Below, one piece after another: positions 1 to 10,255 of a DNA stretch of 64,000 nt. Source of the stretch: Nicotiana tabacum (lineage: Eukaryota > Streptophyta > Magnoliopsida > Solanales > Solanaceae); assembly GCF_000715075.1 (NCBI RefSeq), contig NC_134096.1:38575804-38639803 (forward strand), written 5' to 3'. A program made the position numbers and the translations under genes. The notes under the pieces were generated by a model. It did no database searches. It was given only the letters and a program-made list of their open reading frames with translations, and had not been told where the DNA came from. The number at the start of each line of letters is the position of its first letter. Position 1 is the first letter of the stretch.

Positions 1-1266
1 CCTACGATTGGATTGCATGGTTGTCTAATTGTGAGGTTTCTGGTTATCGGCATATTGGTGGGTTATTATGATTAAGGAAAAAGAACTTCAGTGGTGATTT
101 GAGCAAAGGGTTTGAGGAATGCTAACATCAGTGGTGATTTGAGCAAAGGATTTGAGGAATGCATGCTATAATTGGCCTTATCGATTCATGTTCAGTCTTT
201 GGGAAGACTTAGGATTTATGCTTCGTGTAGATGTGATGTACAAGAAAGGTGATTCAGCCGGGTGCTTCTTTGAGAGGGCGTTCATGTGCTACCATAGCCT
301 TAGAGTTTTATCATATTTGGGAACAAGTCAGAGTGGGTGACTCTCAACAATGGTCCTAGTGGGTTAAAAAAAAATTAAAATTAACGTGCGATGCCTAAGG
401 ATTTTGAGTCCTTGGTATGGTTAAGTATCGTGCTTTTGCAGTGGATTATGAAAGGGGCTTGGAGTGTTCTATGTTATTATTGGTCTGCGGCGCAGCATTG
501 GGAGGAATGGGAGGAAATAACTTCTGATTCATAGAAAAATTATCAGAATGAGTATACCAGTTGAAGATGTGAATATGCGCACAAGGAGGGTATGAGGTCA
601 CTCCAGATGAGTGCGGATTTGGGTTCGTTATGTTTGAAATGGAGCTACTATTATTCCAAGGCAAGTCCAGAGTAAATTAAGCGAAGTCGGATTGGTTAGC
701 AATGGTTGAATTGGCATGGTGGTGGCAACAATCAGTTCCTTCAGTGTGTTAAGTTATGCACGTGATTTGTGGCGGTACGTGTGAGGCTTGACGGCCGCCG
801 TAATTGATTTTATTTGGAGGCATTAGAGTATTATGACCTGTTATGTGTAGATGGATCCCGGAAGAGTTATGGTGGTTTAGACCACTATTAGAGGATTGTA
901 ATTTCTGCAGTTATGTGAATTCGGTCGCGTGTTGCTATGGTTCTCCTGAAATGAGTTAAGTGAAAGTTTCCTATATGATGAAGTGTGTATCCTACTAGTG
1001 GTTCAGGAGTTATAATGAAATTCTTACTTTCACGTATTGGCATGTTAGGTGCAGTGAGCTGCTTGGGAATTTGAAGTTGAGGATCAAGGTTGTAGTTTAG
1101 TGTCGACAAGGATGTCACGAGCTCGGATGAACATGAAAGAATTCAGATGTTTAGAGTAAGCTGGTACTCTCTTCAGCGTCACCTGAGGTCAATGTCATGT
1201 GTAAGAGGCTTTGTGTACTCATTTGCGGATCCTTGATTCACTTTACGACATTAGTATGACCGGTGG
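1..1266 (+). mobile_element. Element F, internal non-coding part, left half
   Basis: No reading frame of note. The stretch is taken as the left half of an LTR-element internal region. Its continuation resumes at 8622, and the two halves are separated by element A, which is bounded by near-matching 5-bp repeats (GGTGG and GGTGC). By eye the 600-900 part resembles the fragment at 51771-52330 (shared runs around 'aagtcggattggttagcaatgg'-like wording). I infer the spacer between pol and the 3' LTR, because a polypurine tract and LTR follow at 10243-10256. No gag or pol motif could be recognised, so the lineage of F is unknown. Confidence 0.5.
88..162. repeat. Two-copy 35-bp tandem repeat
   Basis: Copies at 88-122 and 128-162 have a period of 40 bp and differ at one base (G or A after GCAAAG). 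This is a small local duplication inside element F. No function is implied. Confidence 0.85.
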
Positions 1267-1862
1267 TGTTACACCCCATATTTTCGTACTTAAAAGTACG
1301 CCATAAGTAATTTGATATAAGCTCGAAAATGAGATGTTACATCCGTACGTTAAAATTTCGTCGTAAGTTAAGCGACAAAAGTTCGGGAATGAGATTATTT
1401 TGGGATTGTAAGTATTACGTTATTTCAAATAAGTGATAAGTAAATTCGTTAAGGTAAGAGAGTAAGCAAATCGAAAATTATGAGTTTCGTCGAAGTTTGG
1501 CAATTTGAAATAAAATACGGTCCAAGCTATAATACCCGATATTTATGGACAAGTGCCATACAAGGTACCACAAGACCGTGATTATAAGGTGTATAAACTG
1601 TGTTAAAAGCATGTGGTATTTTAAATAATTTGAGATAATTCATAATTATGTGGGTAATTGGTTGATTATTGGTTAATGGAAGATTAATTAGTTAAATAAT
1701 AAATTAGTGAGTAATTAAAATTTTGGATAAGACGTAATAAAGCCTCCCAAACGTGGCAGCCCAAGATTATTGATTTAAGTGACTATTTGGTCACATTGCT
1801 AGATGGCATTTTAAGAAAATTGGGTGGCTAAGGTAAGCATTATTAAGTGGGGGCCACACCAC

Positions 1863-1870
1863 TATAAAAG
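1863..1870 (+). promoter_or_regulatory. Candidate LTR TATA box
   Basis: TATAAAAG lies about 600 bp into the 5' LTR of A, in the context ACCACTATAAAAGGGACC. It is a consensus TATA box at a plausible U3 position. The equivalent part of element C does not keep it, so activity here is only inferred from the motif. Confidence 0.45.
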
Positions 1871-2679
1871 GGACCTTTCTAAAGCCATTCATTCATTTTA
1901 GGAAGTTTCATACGGATTTGCTATGTAATGCTTCAACAGAGACAATACTTTTCACTAGTAACGTGAATCACTTCAACAGGAATTCATCCGAGACTATTTA
2001 GCATAATTGCAACAAGATTTTGCGATTATAAGGGGATACGGTGCAATCTTTCTCAAGAATATCATACAGATATTTCCCAACTTCGATCCGCCGTTACGCG
2101 TTGTCGCAATCAACAGTGTTAAAGGGATTGTCAAGAGAATCGGTTCATGTATGTTAAGGCTATCCCTTCTTTCTTTTGGCATGACCTATACGACACGAAC
2201 GAAACGAGCAAATGACTCTATTCATAGAAATATTAGGGGTGTCTATATTCTTGATTTCCCATGTGAATTATTATTATATCTTCTGTTCATGGGTCTCAAA
2301 AAAATACGTATTTGATAAAATTTATCCGATAGGCATATTATTTTTATGACATTCTGAGAAAATCTTATTAACGTATTTCTTATGCATTTCATGCATTTAT
2401 AAATGTACATTGACCCATGACCAGATGGCGTATATTATATGTATATGGGATATGGGAAAAGGTTATGGCGTTATATACGCACCACCACCTGATCAGCTGG
2501 TATACGTTGATAATTTGCCCACAGTGGCCGAAATGATATGATGGGATGCCGCCCTCAGAGGCTTGAGGATGTTATGAACACATATACCTATGCATGGTAT
2601 GACATTTATACGCATATGCATGATATTATAAAAATGAAATGATTCACAGAGCTATGCAGATGTACATGTCGAGTCTTTT

Positions 2680-4088
2680 TGTTACACCTCGTACTTTAAC
2701 GTTAGGATAAGTCGTAGTAATCCATATGAGCTTGAAGGGATTAAGACCATTTATGAGATTTTAGAAGATTTGTGACTATGTTATTATAAGACCCCGAAAG
2801 TTTTAAAATCTTGATACCGTTAGATATTATATTAGTGTGGTATTTTCTTTTAAGTGAAGTATTTTAGTAAAAGTTTTATAAGTATAATTTTGGATAGTTA
2901 ACATTATTAATATTTTCGGATATGGTAAATTATACTCATAATATAAGAATGTTTATGAAATTTTCTTTATTATAAAAATAAAAATTATTTTCGCAGAAGA
3001 AGAGAAGGTTATCTTTTTACTATTTTAAGAATTAAGCGTACGAAATTTTTTACTCTTTATATGAGATTAGAAAAATTAGAAGTTGAGAAAATATATGTAT
3101 TGTTACATGGATGTTTTAATAAAATAATAGTGTATGTATTAATTTTATATGGTACCACATGACCACGATAGTAGGGTATATATAAAGTGTGTTAAAAGTG
3201 GGTAGTATTTTAAGTAATTTGAGATAATTCCTAATTATGCGGGTAATTGACAATTATCTAAAATATTTTGGATAAGTCTAAATTTTCCCACGTGGCAGCA
3301 ACACATGGACCCTTAGTGACTCTTGAATTAAATTGCAAGATGGCACCTTTGAAAGGGTTTGGTACTCTAATCCCCATTCTCCACAATATTAAAATAGAGG
3401 ACTACTCAACCTGGATACTACCAAGCAAAAGAGAATGTTCAGTTCAAGGGTAAAGCCTTAAATAATAGGCAATAGCTAGCTAGCTTTTATTCCTTGTTAA
3501 TCAAAGTGTAGTGTTAAACTTCATAGTTCAGCAAGATCCTTAGAGCAAGTTTTAAGCAACTGTACCTCTTGAATCGAGATTTGCTTTCATCTTTTGCTTT
3601 TCTTAGATCGATGCCAGTAATTAGCACATACATCAAACTTCATTAATTGTTCTTCGCGATGACTTGAAAAACAATATGTTGTAATTGATTATAAAGCCAA
3701 TTTCTTCATCTACAAAGGCGGGATGCTTCGTGCACCAGGTATGTTAAGGATAATCCTTCTTTCTTTTGGCATGATCCAAGTAACGATACATAAATGTAAT
3801 GCTATTTCATAAGTGTTTCTACTCTTAGCAGTTAAGGATGTCTACGTTATACATTCTTGTAAAGCGATATTCAAGCATGTCTAAGTATGTTTCTAGTTCC
3901 CTGTTGAGGTATTTAAGAAAGATGGTTCATTAGTACAACATTTGCTTACTTATAGTTATACATTATTAGTTGTGGCCATGTTGGCCCATGATAGTTACAG
4001 AAGAAAAACAAATGAGTTACACAGTGGTTCGCTCGGGCCAGCACAGCACCGGGTGCCAGCCACGCCTCCCCAGGTTTGGGGCGTAACA
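2680..4088 (+). mobile_element. Solo LTR B, nested in the LTR of A
   Basis: A 1409-bp block starts TGTTACACCTC and ends GGGGCGTAACA, flanked by perfect 5-bp direct repeats CTTTT (2675-2679 and 4089-4093). The uninterrupted site is visible in the other LTR of A near 8130-8145 (GAGTCTTTTACTCC), which confirms the empty-site sequence. B contains segments related to the family it inserted into (around 3150-3260, compare 1545-1740). It is therefore a divergent relative. There is no internal domain, so it is a product of LTR-LTR recombination. Confidence 0.9.
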
Positions 4089-4580
4089 CTTTTACTCTAT
4101 GTTTCTCTCATGTCTAATATTTACTGGTTTTCATTCCTTACATACTCAGTACATTATTTGTACTGACGTTCTTTTTGCCTGGGGACGCTGCGTTTCATGC
4201 CCGCAGATCTCGATAGACAGGTCGAGAGTCCTCTAAGTAGGCGATCAGCTCAGTGGAAGATGTCAGTGCACTCTATTTGGTCCGGAGTTGCTTGTTTGGT
4301 CAGTAGATTTAGATGTGTATTGTTTGGTATGACGGGGCTCTGTCCCGACCTTTATGAAAATTATGTATCCTTAGAGGCTTGTAGACAGATGTCATGTATA
4401 TGAAAGATTGTACGGCCTTGTCGGCCTATGTTTTGAGTTTATTAATGATCATGTTGGCCTATTAGGCCCGTATGTCACGCGTATATAATGATGTAATAAG
4501 AAAGATAGGTTACGTTGGTACTCGGTTGAGTAAGGCACCAGGTGCCCGTTGCGGCCCATCGGTTTGGGTCATGACAAAAG

Positions 4581-4592
4581 TGGTATGAGAGC
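4581..4592 (+). promoter_or_regulatory. Primer binding site of element A
   Basis: TGGTATGAGAGC starts five bases after the LTR end. It matches the usual plant TGGTATCAGAGC site, complementary to the initiator methionine tRNA 3' end, with one mismatch. Element C has TGGTATCATAGC at the same place. Confidence 0.8.
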
Positions 4593-6786
4593 AGTTCTAT
4601 CCTAGGGAGTCTACAAGCCGTGTATAGTAGAATCTTGTTTATGGGTGTGTTGTGCACCACAGTTATAAGCAGGAGGTTGCAGGGCATTTAGGACTGTCAC
4701 TCTTTCTTCTTATTCTAGATCGTGTGGTAGAGCTCAGTTGTAAGAATTCAAATTCCTAACTTCTATTTTATTCGTAATATGACGATACCTACATCAATAA
4801 AGACAGTTGGTAAGAGATTGAATGTGACTATGGAAGAGTTGAGTTAGAGGTACTCGATTTTACATGATGCTTATGATAAGAAAATATAAGGTCTTCAGTA
4901 TATCATGTATGTACTAAGATGTGTAAGTCTCTTGATAAGGAGCCTTGAGGAAAGAATACCTATCCACCTTTATGGTGAAAGACAATGGGAGATTCAGCAG
5001 ATAAATACAAGTTTCAACAAGCAAAAGAAGCAAGATGAAGAAAGGTACGAGGCGCCCAGTTAATGAAGGTTAACAGTATTTACAATTCAGGCAGAGGAAT
5101 ATAAGCCTTTTGAGTTACATTCAACAGTAACAGAGTTATGTACAATTGGCTACGTCGATCTTAGTTATGCCCTATGGGATCTAACAGATATGGTTCAAGA
5201 GAAGGATGGGATATCAGGGTCCGGCTGGGGTTAGAGTGACCCAAAAGGGTGGATGAATTGTTTGCGTTAGTTTACCTTTCTGAAGGATATTACAAATGTG
5301 CTAATAGATCTCCTTATGAGACACCCAGATGGTGCACTCTAAAATAGTATAACTAGATATGAGTACCACACAGATGGGTACTGGAAGCCTGGAAGGGATA
5401 AATATTATCTTAGTATGGCTCCCGTCCTTAGTAGAGAGATAATGCTAGACAACCCGAAGAGCTAGTGGATGGAGCAAAAGAGAGCTAAAAGCAAAAGAAT
5501 ATCTTGTTAAAGTTTTCAGATAAAGTGACAGAAATGTTAGCAGGAAATAAGAAGAGAGCTAATGAAGCATTTAGAGTAAGATGTGATACATGGATGACAA
5601 CGGTAGGTCAAAATAAGGTAAATACGAGAAGTGACATGCCTTGAGACAACAAAAGAGTATAGGCCATAACGTCATATCCTCACTTCGAGAAATAAGTTCG
5701 TGACTCCAACGCAACTACCGGAAGGAAAAGTTAGACCCCAGAATAATAGAAGTCAGTACGGGCTGGTGAACAAGACAAACTGAACGTGAATTAGGGACTG
5801 AGTGATTGGATAATAGTCGGCATCATGAGAGTTTCAGATTTTGTTCCGGCGATAATAGAATGGACAACAGAAGAAGATTCATGAGAAATTCAGAGAGTGG
5901 TTATTCAGGAAGACGCTTCCCTAAAGCAAGCAATGTGAGCAAAGTTAAGCTTAAGGGACTATGTGTGCCAGTTACACTAAGTGCCACCCGCGCGAGTAAG
6001 GAATTTCCTTATCCTTGGTACAGAAGGATTACCGCAAGGTGAGTAAGGGTCATCGATAGTGTGAGAAGACGCCAATGATGAAGAGGTAAAACATATATAG
6101 GTAGATTGTCATAGTGCTAAATATTAGTACTTCTCTAAAGGGGAGGGGAAAAAATATGAAGTGATGTGGCATTAAGTCGAAATTAAGTGGTTCTAGTAAT
6201 TATGGAATGGTAAAAGAAGAATACGATAAAATGAAAAAGGGATGAGATTGCACTTATTCAAAGCCTACAGATATGCTACGATACCAGAGCATTATGCAAA
6301 CATGACGTCAAGAAGAGGAAATGGTTTTGTAACAACAGTCCCACTACAAAATTGTATGCACTACAAAAGAAAGTGGCACCTACCATGGCTAATGAGAAGG
6401 GAGTGAAACCAAAAGTAATATTCAAGACCATATGAGTTGCACAAAAATTTCGGCATGCGTGAGAACTCAGATAAGCTAAGTATGCATGCAGCAAGGGGGC
6501 AAAAAGACCAGGAAAAGCAATTGCTTACATTTGAAGAAAGCTGAAATGGAACGAAAGGAATTATTCGATTAATGATCAGCCGTAGAAGATTCCGGTATAA
6601 GTTAAAAGAAAGAATTGGGTCCAGGTCATAGACAAAGGATGGAATCATTAGAAGATTGTATCATGGTTTTCCATAGTGTACATGAAAGGCTAAAGTAATA
6701 ACTAAATGCCATGAGCCACAGATCGGAAGATAGCTTAAGCCTACATAAAGGCTAATCAGAAGGAAGAGAAAACTAAAGATTTACAT

Positions 6787-6892
6787 CAACTAAGTAAATT
6801 AGGAGTCTGCTTATTGGACCCAGAAAATTATAGATATCATGATTGAAAACTTTGCAGAATTACTCTTAATATCAGAGGTACAAGAGAGATAG
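6787..6892 (+). pseudogene. Pol remnant: RNase H-integrase linker (element A)
   Basis: One frame from 6787 gives a segment with the core LGVCLLDP. A second frame, shifted by one base, runs from 6842 to a TAG at 6890-6892 and includes AELLLISEVQER. This resembles the conserved linker ('...SSLxxEVKERQ...') that follows RNase H in Ty3/gypsy polyproteins. The same frame offset (55 bp between the two starts) and the same TAG occur in element C (24562-24667). Confidence 0.5.
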
Positions 6893-7522
6893 TGCAGTAG
6901 CCATATTCTATAACGGTTCTATGATAAAGCCAGTTAGAAGTGTCCCAACCTCATAAGAAGTTAGTATGAAGCTCTCACGAGATTGTGTAAAGAGGTGCAT
7001 GTATTATAATAGAAGTTCAAGACGTGGATGTGAATTATACCTATGTGGAGGGGAGGTCATGAAAGAGATAGAAGATGTGATGTGAGGCTTTAAGGTAAGT
7101 AAGGTAAAGGTGAACAACGTACGAGATACTCAAAAGCAGAAGGTTAAGAATAGTCCATACTTTGGATAGAAGGCTAGAAGTGCGGGGATTCAATATCCAA
7201 GAATGATAGCGGCGTCGTCAGTGGCATATCTTCCAGCCTATAGTTTCTAGATACCGAGAGATCTATCCAAGAGAGTAAAGAAGAGTTAGAGACGATGTGA
7301 TGTCTCGCTTGATGTTCTAGAATAACATAAGGGAATCTATGGTGCAAACAAGTTAAAGGAAGGTTGTGAATAGAATAAATAGATACGTAGAGGTCGCAAG
7401 CTAAAGTATAGTAAAGCAGCGAGGTTTTGTGACCGGAGTAAGGATGAGAAAGGGCGAGTAAGAAGGTAACGAGAATGGATAAGTCCTCGAGATTAAGCCC
7501 ATGAAAATAAGAGAGCTAATGG

Positions 7523-8621
7523 TTTCTCAAGAATATCATACGAATATTTCCCAACTTTGATCCGCCGTAGCGCGTTGTCGCAATCAATGGTGTTAAAGGG
7601 ATTGTCAAGTGAATTGGTTCAGGTATGTTAAGACTATCCCTTCTTTTTTTTGGCATGACCTATACGACACGAACGAAACGAGCAAATGACTCTATTCATA
7701 GAAATATTAGGGGTGTCTATATTCTTGATTCCCCATGTGAATTATTATTATATCTTCTGTTCATGGGTCTTAGAAAAATACGTATTTGATAAAATTTATC
7801 TGATAAGCATATTATTTTTATGACATTCTGAGAAAATCTTATTAACATATTTCTTATGCATTTTATGCATTTATACATGTACATTGACCCATGACCAGAT
7901 GGCGTTATATACACATATATTATATGTATATGGGATATGGGAAAAGGTTATGGCATTATATACGCACCACCACCTGATCAGTTGGTATACATTGATAATT
8001 TGCCCACAGTGGCCGAAATGAGGCTTGATGATGTTATGAATGCATATACCTATGCATGTTATGACATTTATACGCATATGCATGACATTATAAAAATAAA
8101 ATGATTCACAGAGCTATGCAGACGTACATGTCGAGTCTTTTACTCCATGTTTCTCTCATGTCTATTATTTACTGGTTTTCATTCCTTACATACTCGGTAC
8201 ATTATTTGTACTAACGCCCCTTTTGTCTGGGGATGCTGCATTTCATGCCCACATGTCTCGATAGATAGGTCGAGAGTCCTCCAAGTAGGCGATCAGCTTA
8301 GCGAAAGATGTCGGTGCACTCCATTTTCTCCGGAGTTGCTTGTTTTGTCAGTAAGATTAAGATGTGTATTGTTTGGGATGGTGGGGATTTGTCCCGACCT
8401 TTATGAAAATTATGTATCCTTAGAGGCTTGTAGACAGATGTCATGTATATGAAAGATTGTACGGCCTTGTCGCCCTATGTTTTGAGTTTATTAATGATCA
8501 TGTTGGCCTATTAGGCTCGTATGGCACGTGTATATGATGATGTAATAAGAAAGATACGTTACGTTGGTAGTTGAGTAAGGCACAGAGTGCCTGTCGCGGT
8601 CCATCGGTTTGGGTTGTGACA
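7523..8621 (+). repeat. 3' LTR of element A, 5' part deleted
   Basis: From 7523 the sequence follows the 5' LTR from about 2051 onward and ends GGGTTGTGACA. It lacks insertion B, so B entered the other LTR only. The junction with the internal region falls in the hexamer TTTCTC (7523-7528), which is present at both parental sites (about 25302 in C's internal region, 2051 in the LTR). This suggests a short-homology deletion. Confidence 0.8.
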
Positions 8622-9307
8622 GGTGCTATGGATGTGCAGACTTGTTACTTGGTGCGGAAGGTTGTGGAAGCATATCCCACGGGAGGATTGTATAAGTGTG
8701 ACATGTAGTCACTTGATTGATTAAAGATTAGAATCAAGTGTGGAGACTGTCGTACTATCGCTAATGTGAGAATTTGTGCCTGAAGGGCGCTCTGTTCAAT
8801 TGGTTGTGAATTATGAAAGTTTGTTCCGGATTTGACGGCCATTCTTGGGGGTGGATCCTTGAAAGGTTATTAGCTTAGTATAGTACGATCAGAATCGGCT
8901 TGAGGTCCATGAATGGATCTAAATGTGAGTGTGTACTCTATATCGGGTCGGATGTGTTCATTTCAGCATAGCGTTGCTTGCCGAGGAGTCTTCGGGCCTG
9001 GGATGTTATTTCCGTCGTCATCTATTTAGTGTAATCTCTATCGTGCCATGTGGGTTGTGAGGTGGTTTGATTATTCGCACTTGTATTGAGATCCCGTGTA
9101 GCTTGTGGTGTTGTGAGAGCAGGATGGCTCTCAAGATGCAAGTCATTTATTGCACCTTAGTTGTGCTTGCGTTTCGTAGTGTATGGCGCTATCCGTCTCC
9201 CCAGAATTTGTATTATGCACTTCGCGTGCTTATGGTTGATATTCGGGGATTTTGTAGGTATAAACATTTCTGACTTCATGGGTATTTCCCTATTTATTAT
9301 TATTTGT

Positions 9308-9436
9308 GGATCGTGTGGCACGCCGCCACAGATATGTTGTTTGGATCGGGTGGCACGTCGCCACGGGTATCATGGTTGGATTGGGTTGCACGCAGCAATG
9401 GTATCATGTGTGGATAGGGTTGCACGCCACAACAGT
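9308..9436 (+). repeat. Four-copy ~35-bp tandem repeat, each with a small hairpin
   Basis: Units start at 9308, 9343, 9378 and 9412 with GGATCG-like words. Each contains a short stem-loop. Stems are GTGGC/GCCAC (9315-9329), GTGGC/GCCAC (9350-9364), GTTG/CAAT (9385-9398, one wobble) and GTTG/CAAC (9419-9433). The two arms change together, so pairing is kept. Confidence 0.8.
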
Positions 9437-10242
9437 GTGACGTTGAGTACAGTTTCCCATGGCTATTCTTGTGTGTTTTGTGTCTCATTTCTGAGGAAGG
9501 TTCATAACATCTTTTCGATTATTAAATTAGTTACGTGGGTGGAGTAGTTCATTCCAGAGTTCATTTTCCTTATGTATCATATTCGAGTTTGTAGTTTGTT
9601 AGCACAATGTGGCATCATATGAGGCTTTTGCAGTATCTGAGGTGGTTCATTGCCTGAGCAGCTTGTACTGGGTGAAACGAGATTATTGGACCTGGGATCA
9701 GTGAAATCAAATTTATATAAGGCATATTAAAGAGTAAATATTGTTATTCAGTCCAGAATGAGGTAATGGTTCTTGTTGGGAGGAGAGACTCCATAAATTG
9801 TGATTCGGAAGGTGGTTATGAGTTCTACACATCTTATCTATCATGGTTGTATTGCGAGAGTTAAAGCAAGGCTTAATTGGTCATGAGGTACACTACGGGC
9901 TTTAGATCAGTGGAAATTTTAGTTGTTGTGCTTTGAAAAGATTGACTTGGGCAAATGAGTTACGCAGTGCATGGTAAGAATTCATTAAGGGTATACAATC
10001 GTGTTTGGTGCAGTGTGTGATACGGTGTTCCTATGTTAGAAATAGGCCTGGTGGAGAATTCCGGATGTTGGAATTTGACTCTAAGGCTTACTTGACTAAA
10101 TAAAGGGGAAGATCTTTAGATTGGCTCGAGCTAATGTGCTCAACTGAGTTGTGGTGGCACGGGTAGGTGCACGAGGTGTTAAACGGTGATTTCAGACAAC
10201 TCCAGAACAGTTCTTAGCACGTTCGAGGACGAAAATATGTTT

Positions 10243-10255
10243 AAGTGGGAGAGAA
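10243..10255 (+). promoter_or_regulatory. Polypurine tract of element F
   Basis: AAGTGGGAGAGAA directly precedes an LTR starting TGTAACGACCC, as expected for the plus-strand primer of LTR retrotransposons. It holds one T, so it is slightly imperfect. Confidence 0.65.

Larger units (their letters stand above)
1267..4576 (+). repeat. 5' LTR of element A, interrupted by solo LTR B
   Basis: Starts TGTTACACCCC and ends GGGTCATGACA, just before the tRNA-binding site. LTR sequence proper covers 1267-2679 and 4089-4576, about 1.9 kb. That matches the roughly 2.0-kb LTRs of element C and the 1.9-kb solo LTR at 55574. Block 2404-2480 holds the AT-rich, variable GTATATA segment seen in every family member. 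Confidence 0.85.
4577..7522 (+). pseudogene. Internal region of element A (decayed, no usable frames)
   Basis: This stretch of about 2.9 kb has no frame longer than about 95 codons on either strand, and none that fits a protein family. It parallels 22623-25305 of element C along its whole length. A remnant of the pol segment between RNase H and integrase can be read at 6787-6892. The rest could be decayed gag-pol or true non-coding filler; I cannot tell which. Confidence 0.65.
1267..8621 (+). mobile_element. LTR retroelement A (decayed, non-autonomous), inserted in F
   Basis: The element has a 5' LTR (1267-4576, enlarged by nested LTR B), a primer binding site (4581-4592), an internal region without usable frames (4577-7522) and a 3' LTR fragment (7523-8621). 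It begins TGTTACACCCC and ends GGGTTGTGACA. The flanking pentamers are GGTGG (1262-1266) and GGTGC (8622-8626), a target duplication with one mismatch. It is the same family as complete element C. The internal region runs parallel to that of C up to the word TTTCTC, where A jumps directly into LTR sequence. The last kilobase of the internal region, the polypurine tract and the first part of the 3' LTR are therefore missing. Confidence 0.8.
8622..10255 (+). mobile_element. Element F, internal non-coding part, right half
   Basis: Continuation of 1-1266 after element A. No protein family could be recognised. It ends in GTTCGAGGACGAA (10220-10232) and a purine-rich tract right before an LTR. The same 'TTCGAGGACGAA' word precedes the polypurine tract of the Tekay-type element H (44087-44098), which supports a 3' untranslated region of a related retroelement. 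A hairpin-forming tandem repeat lies at 9308-9436. Confidence 0.55.

Noticed and set aside
6276..6648. Minus-strand frames of 72 and 95 codons in element A
   Set aside because: Antisense to decayed pol-like DNA, not shared with element C in open form.
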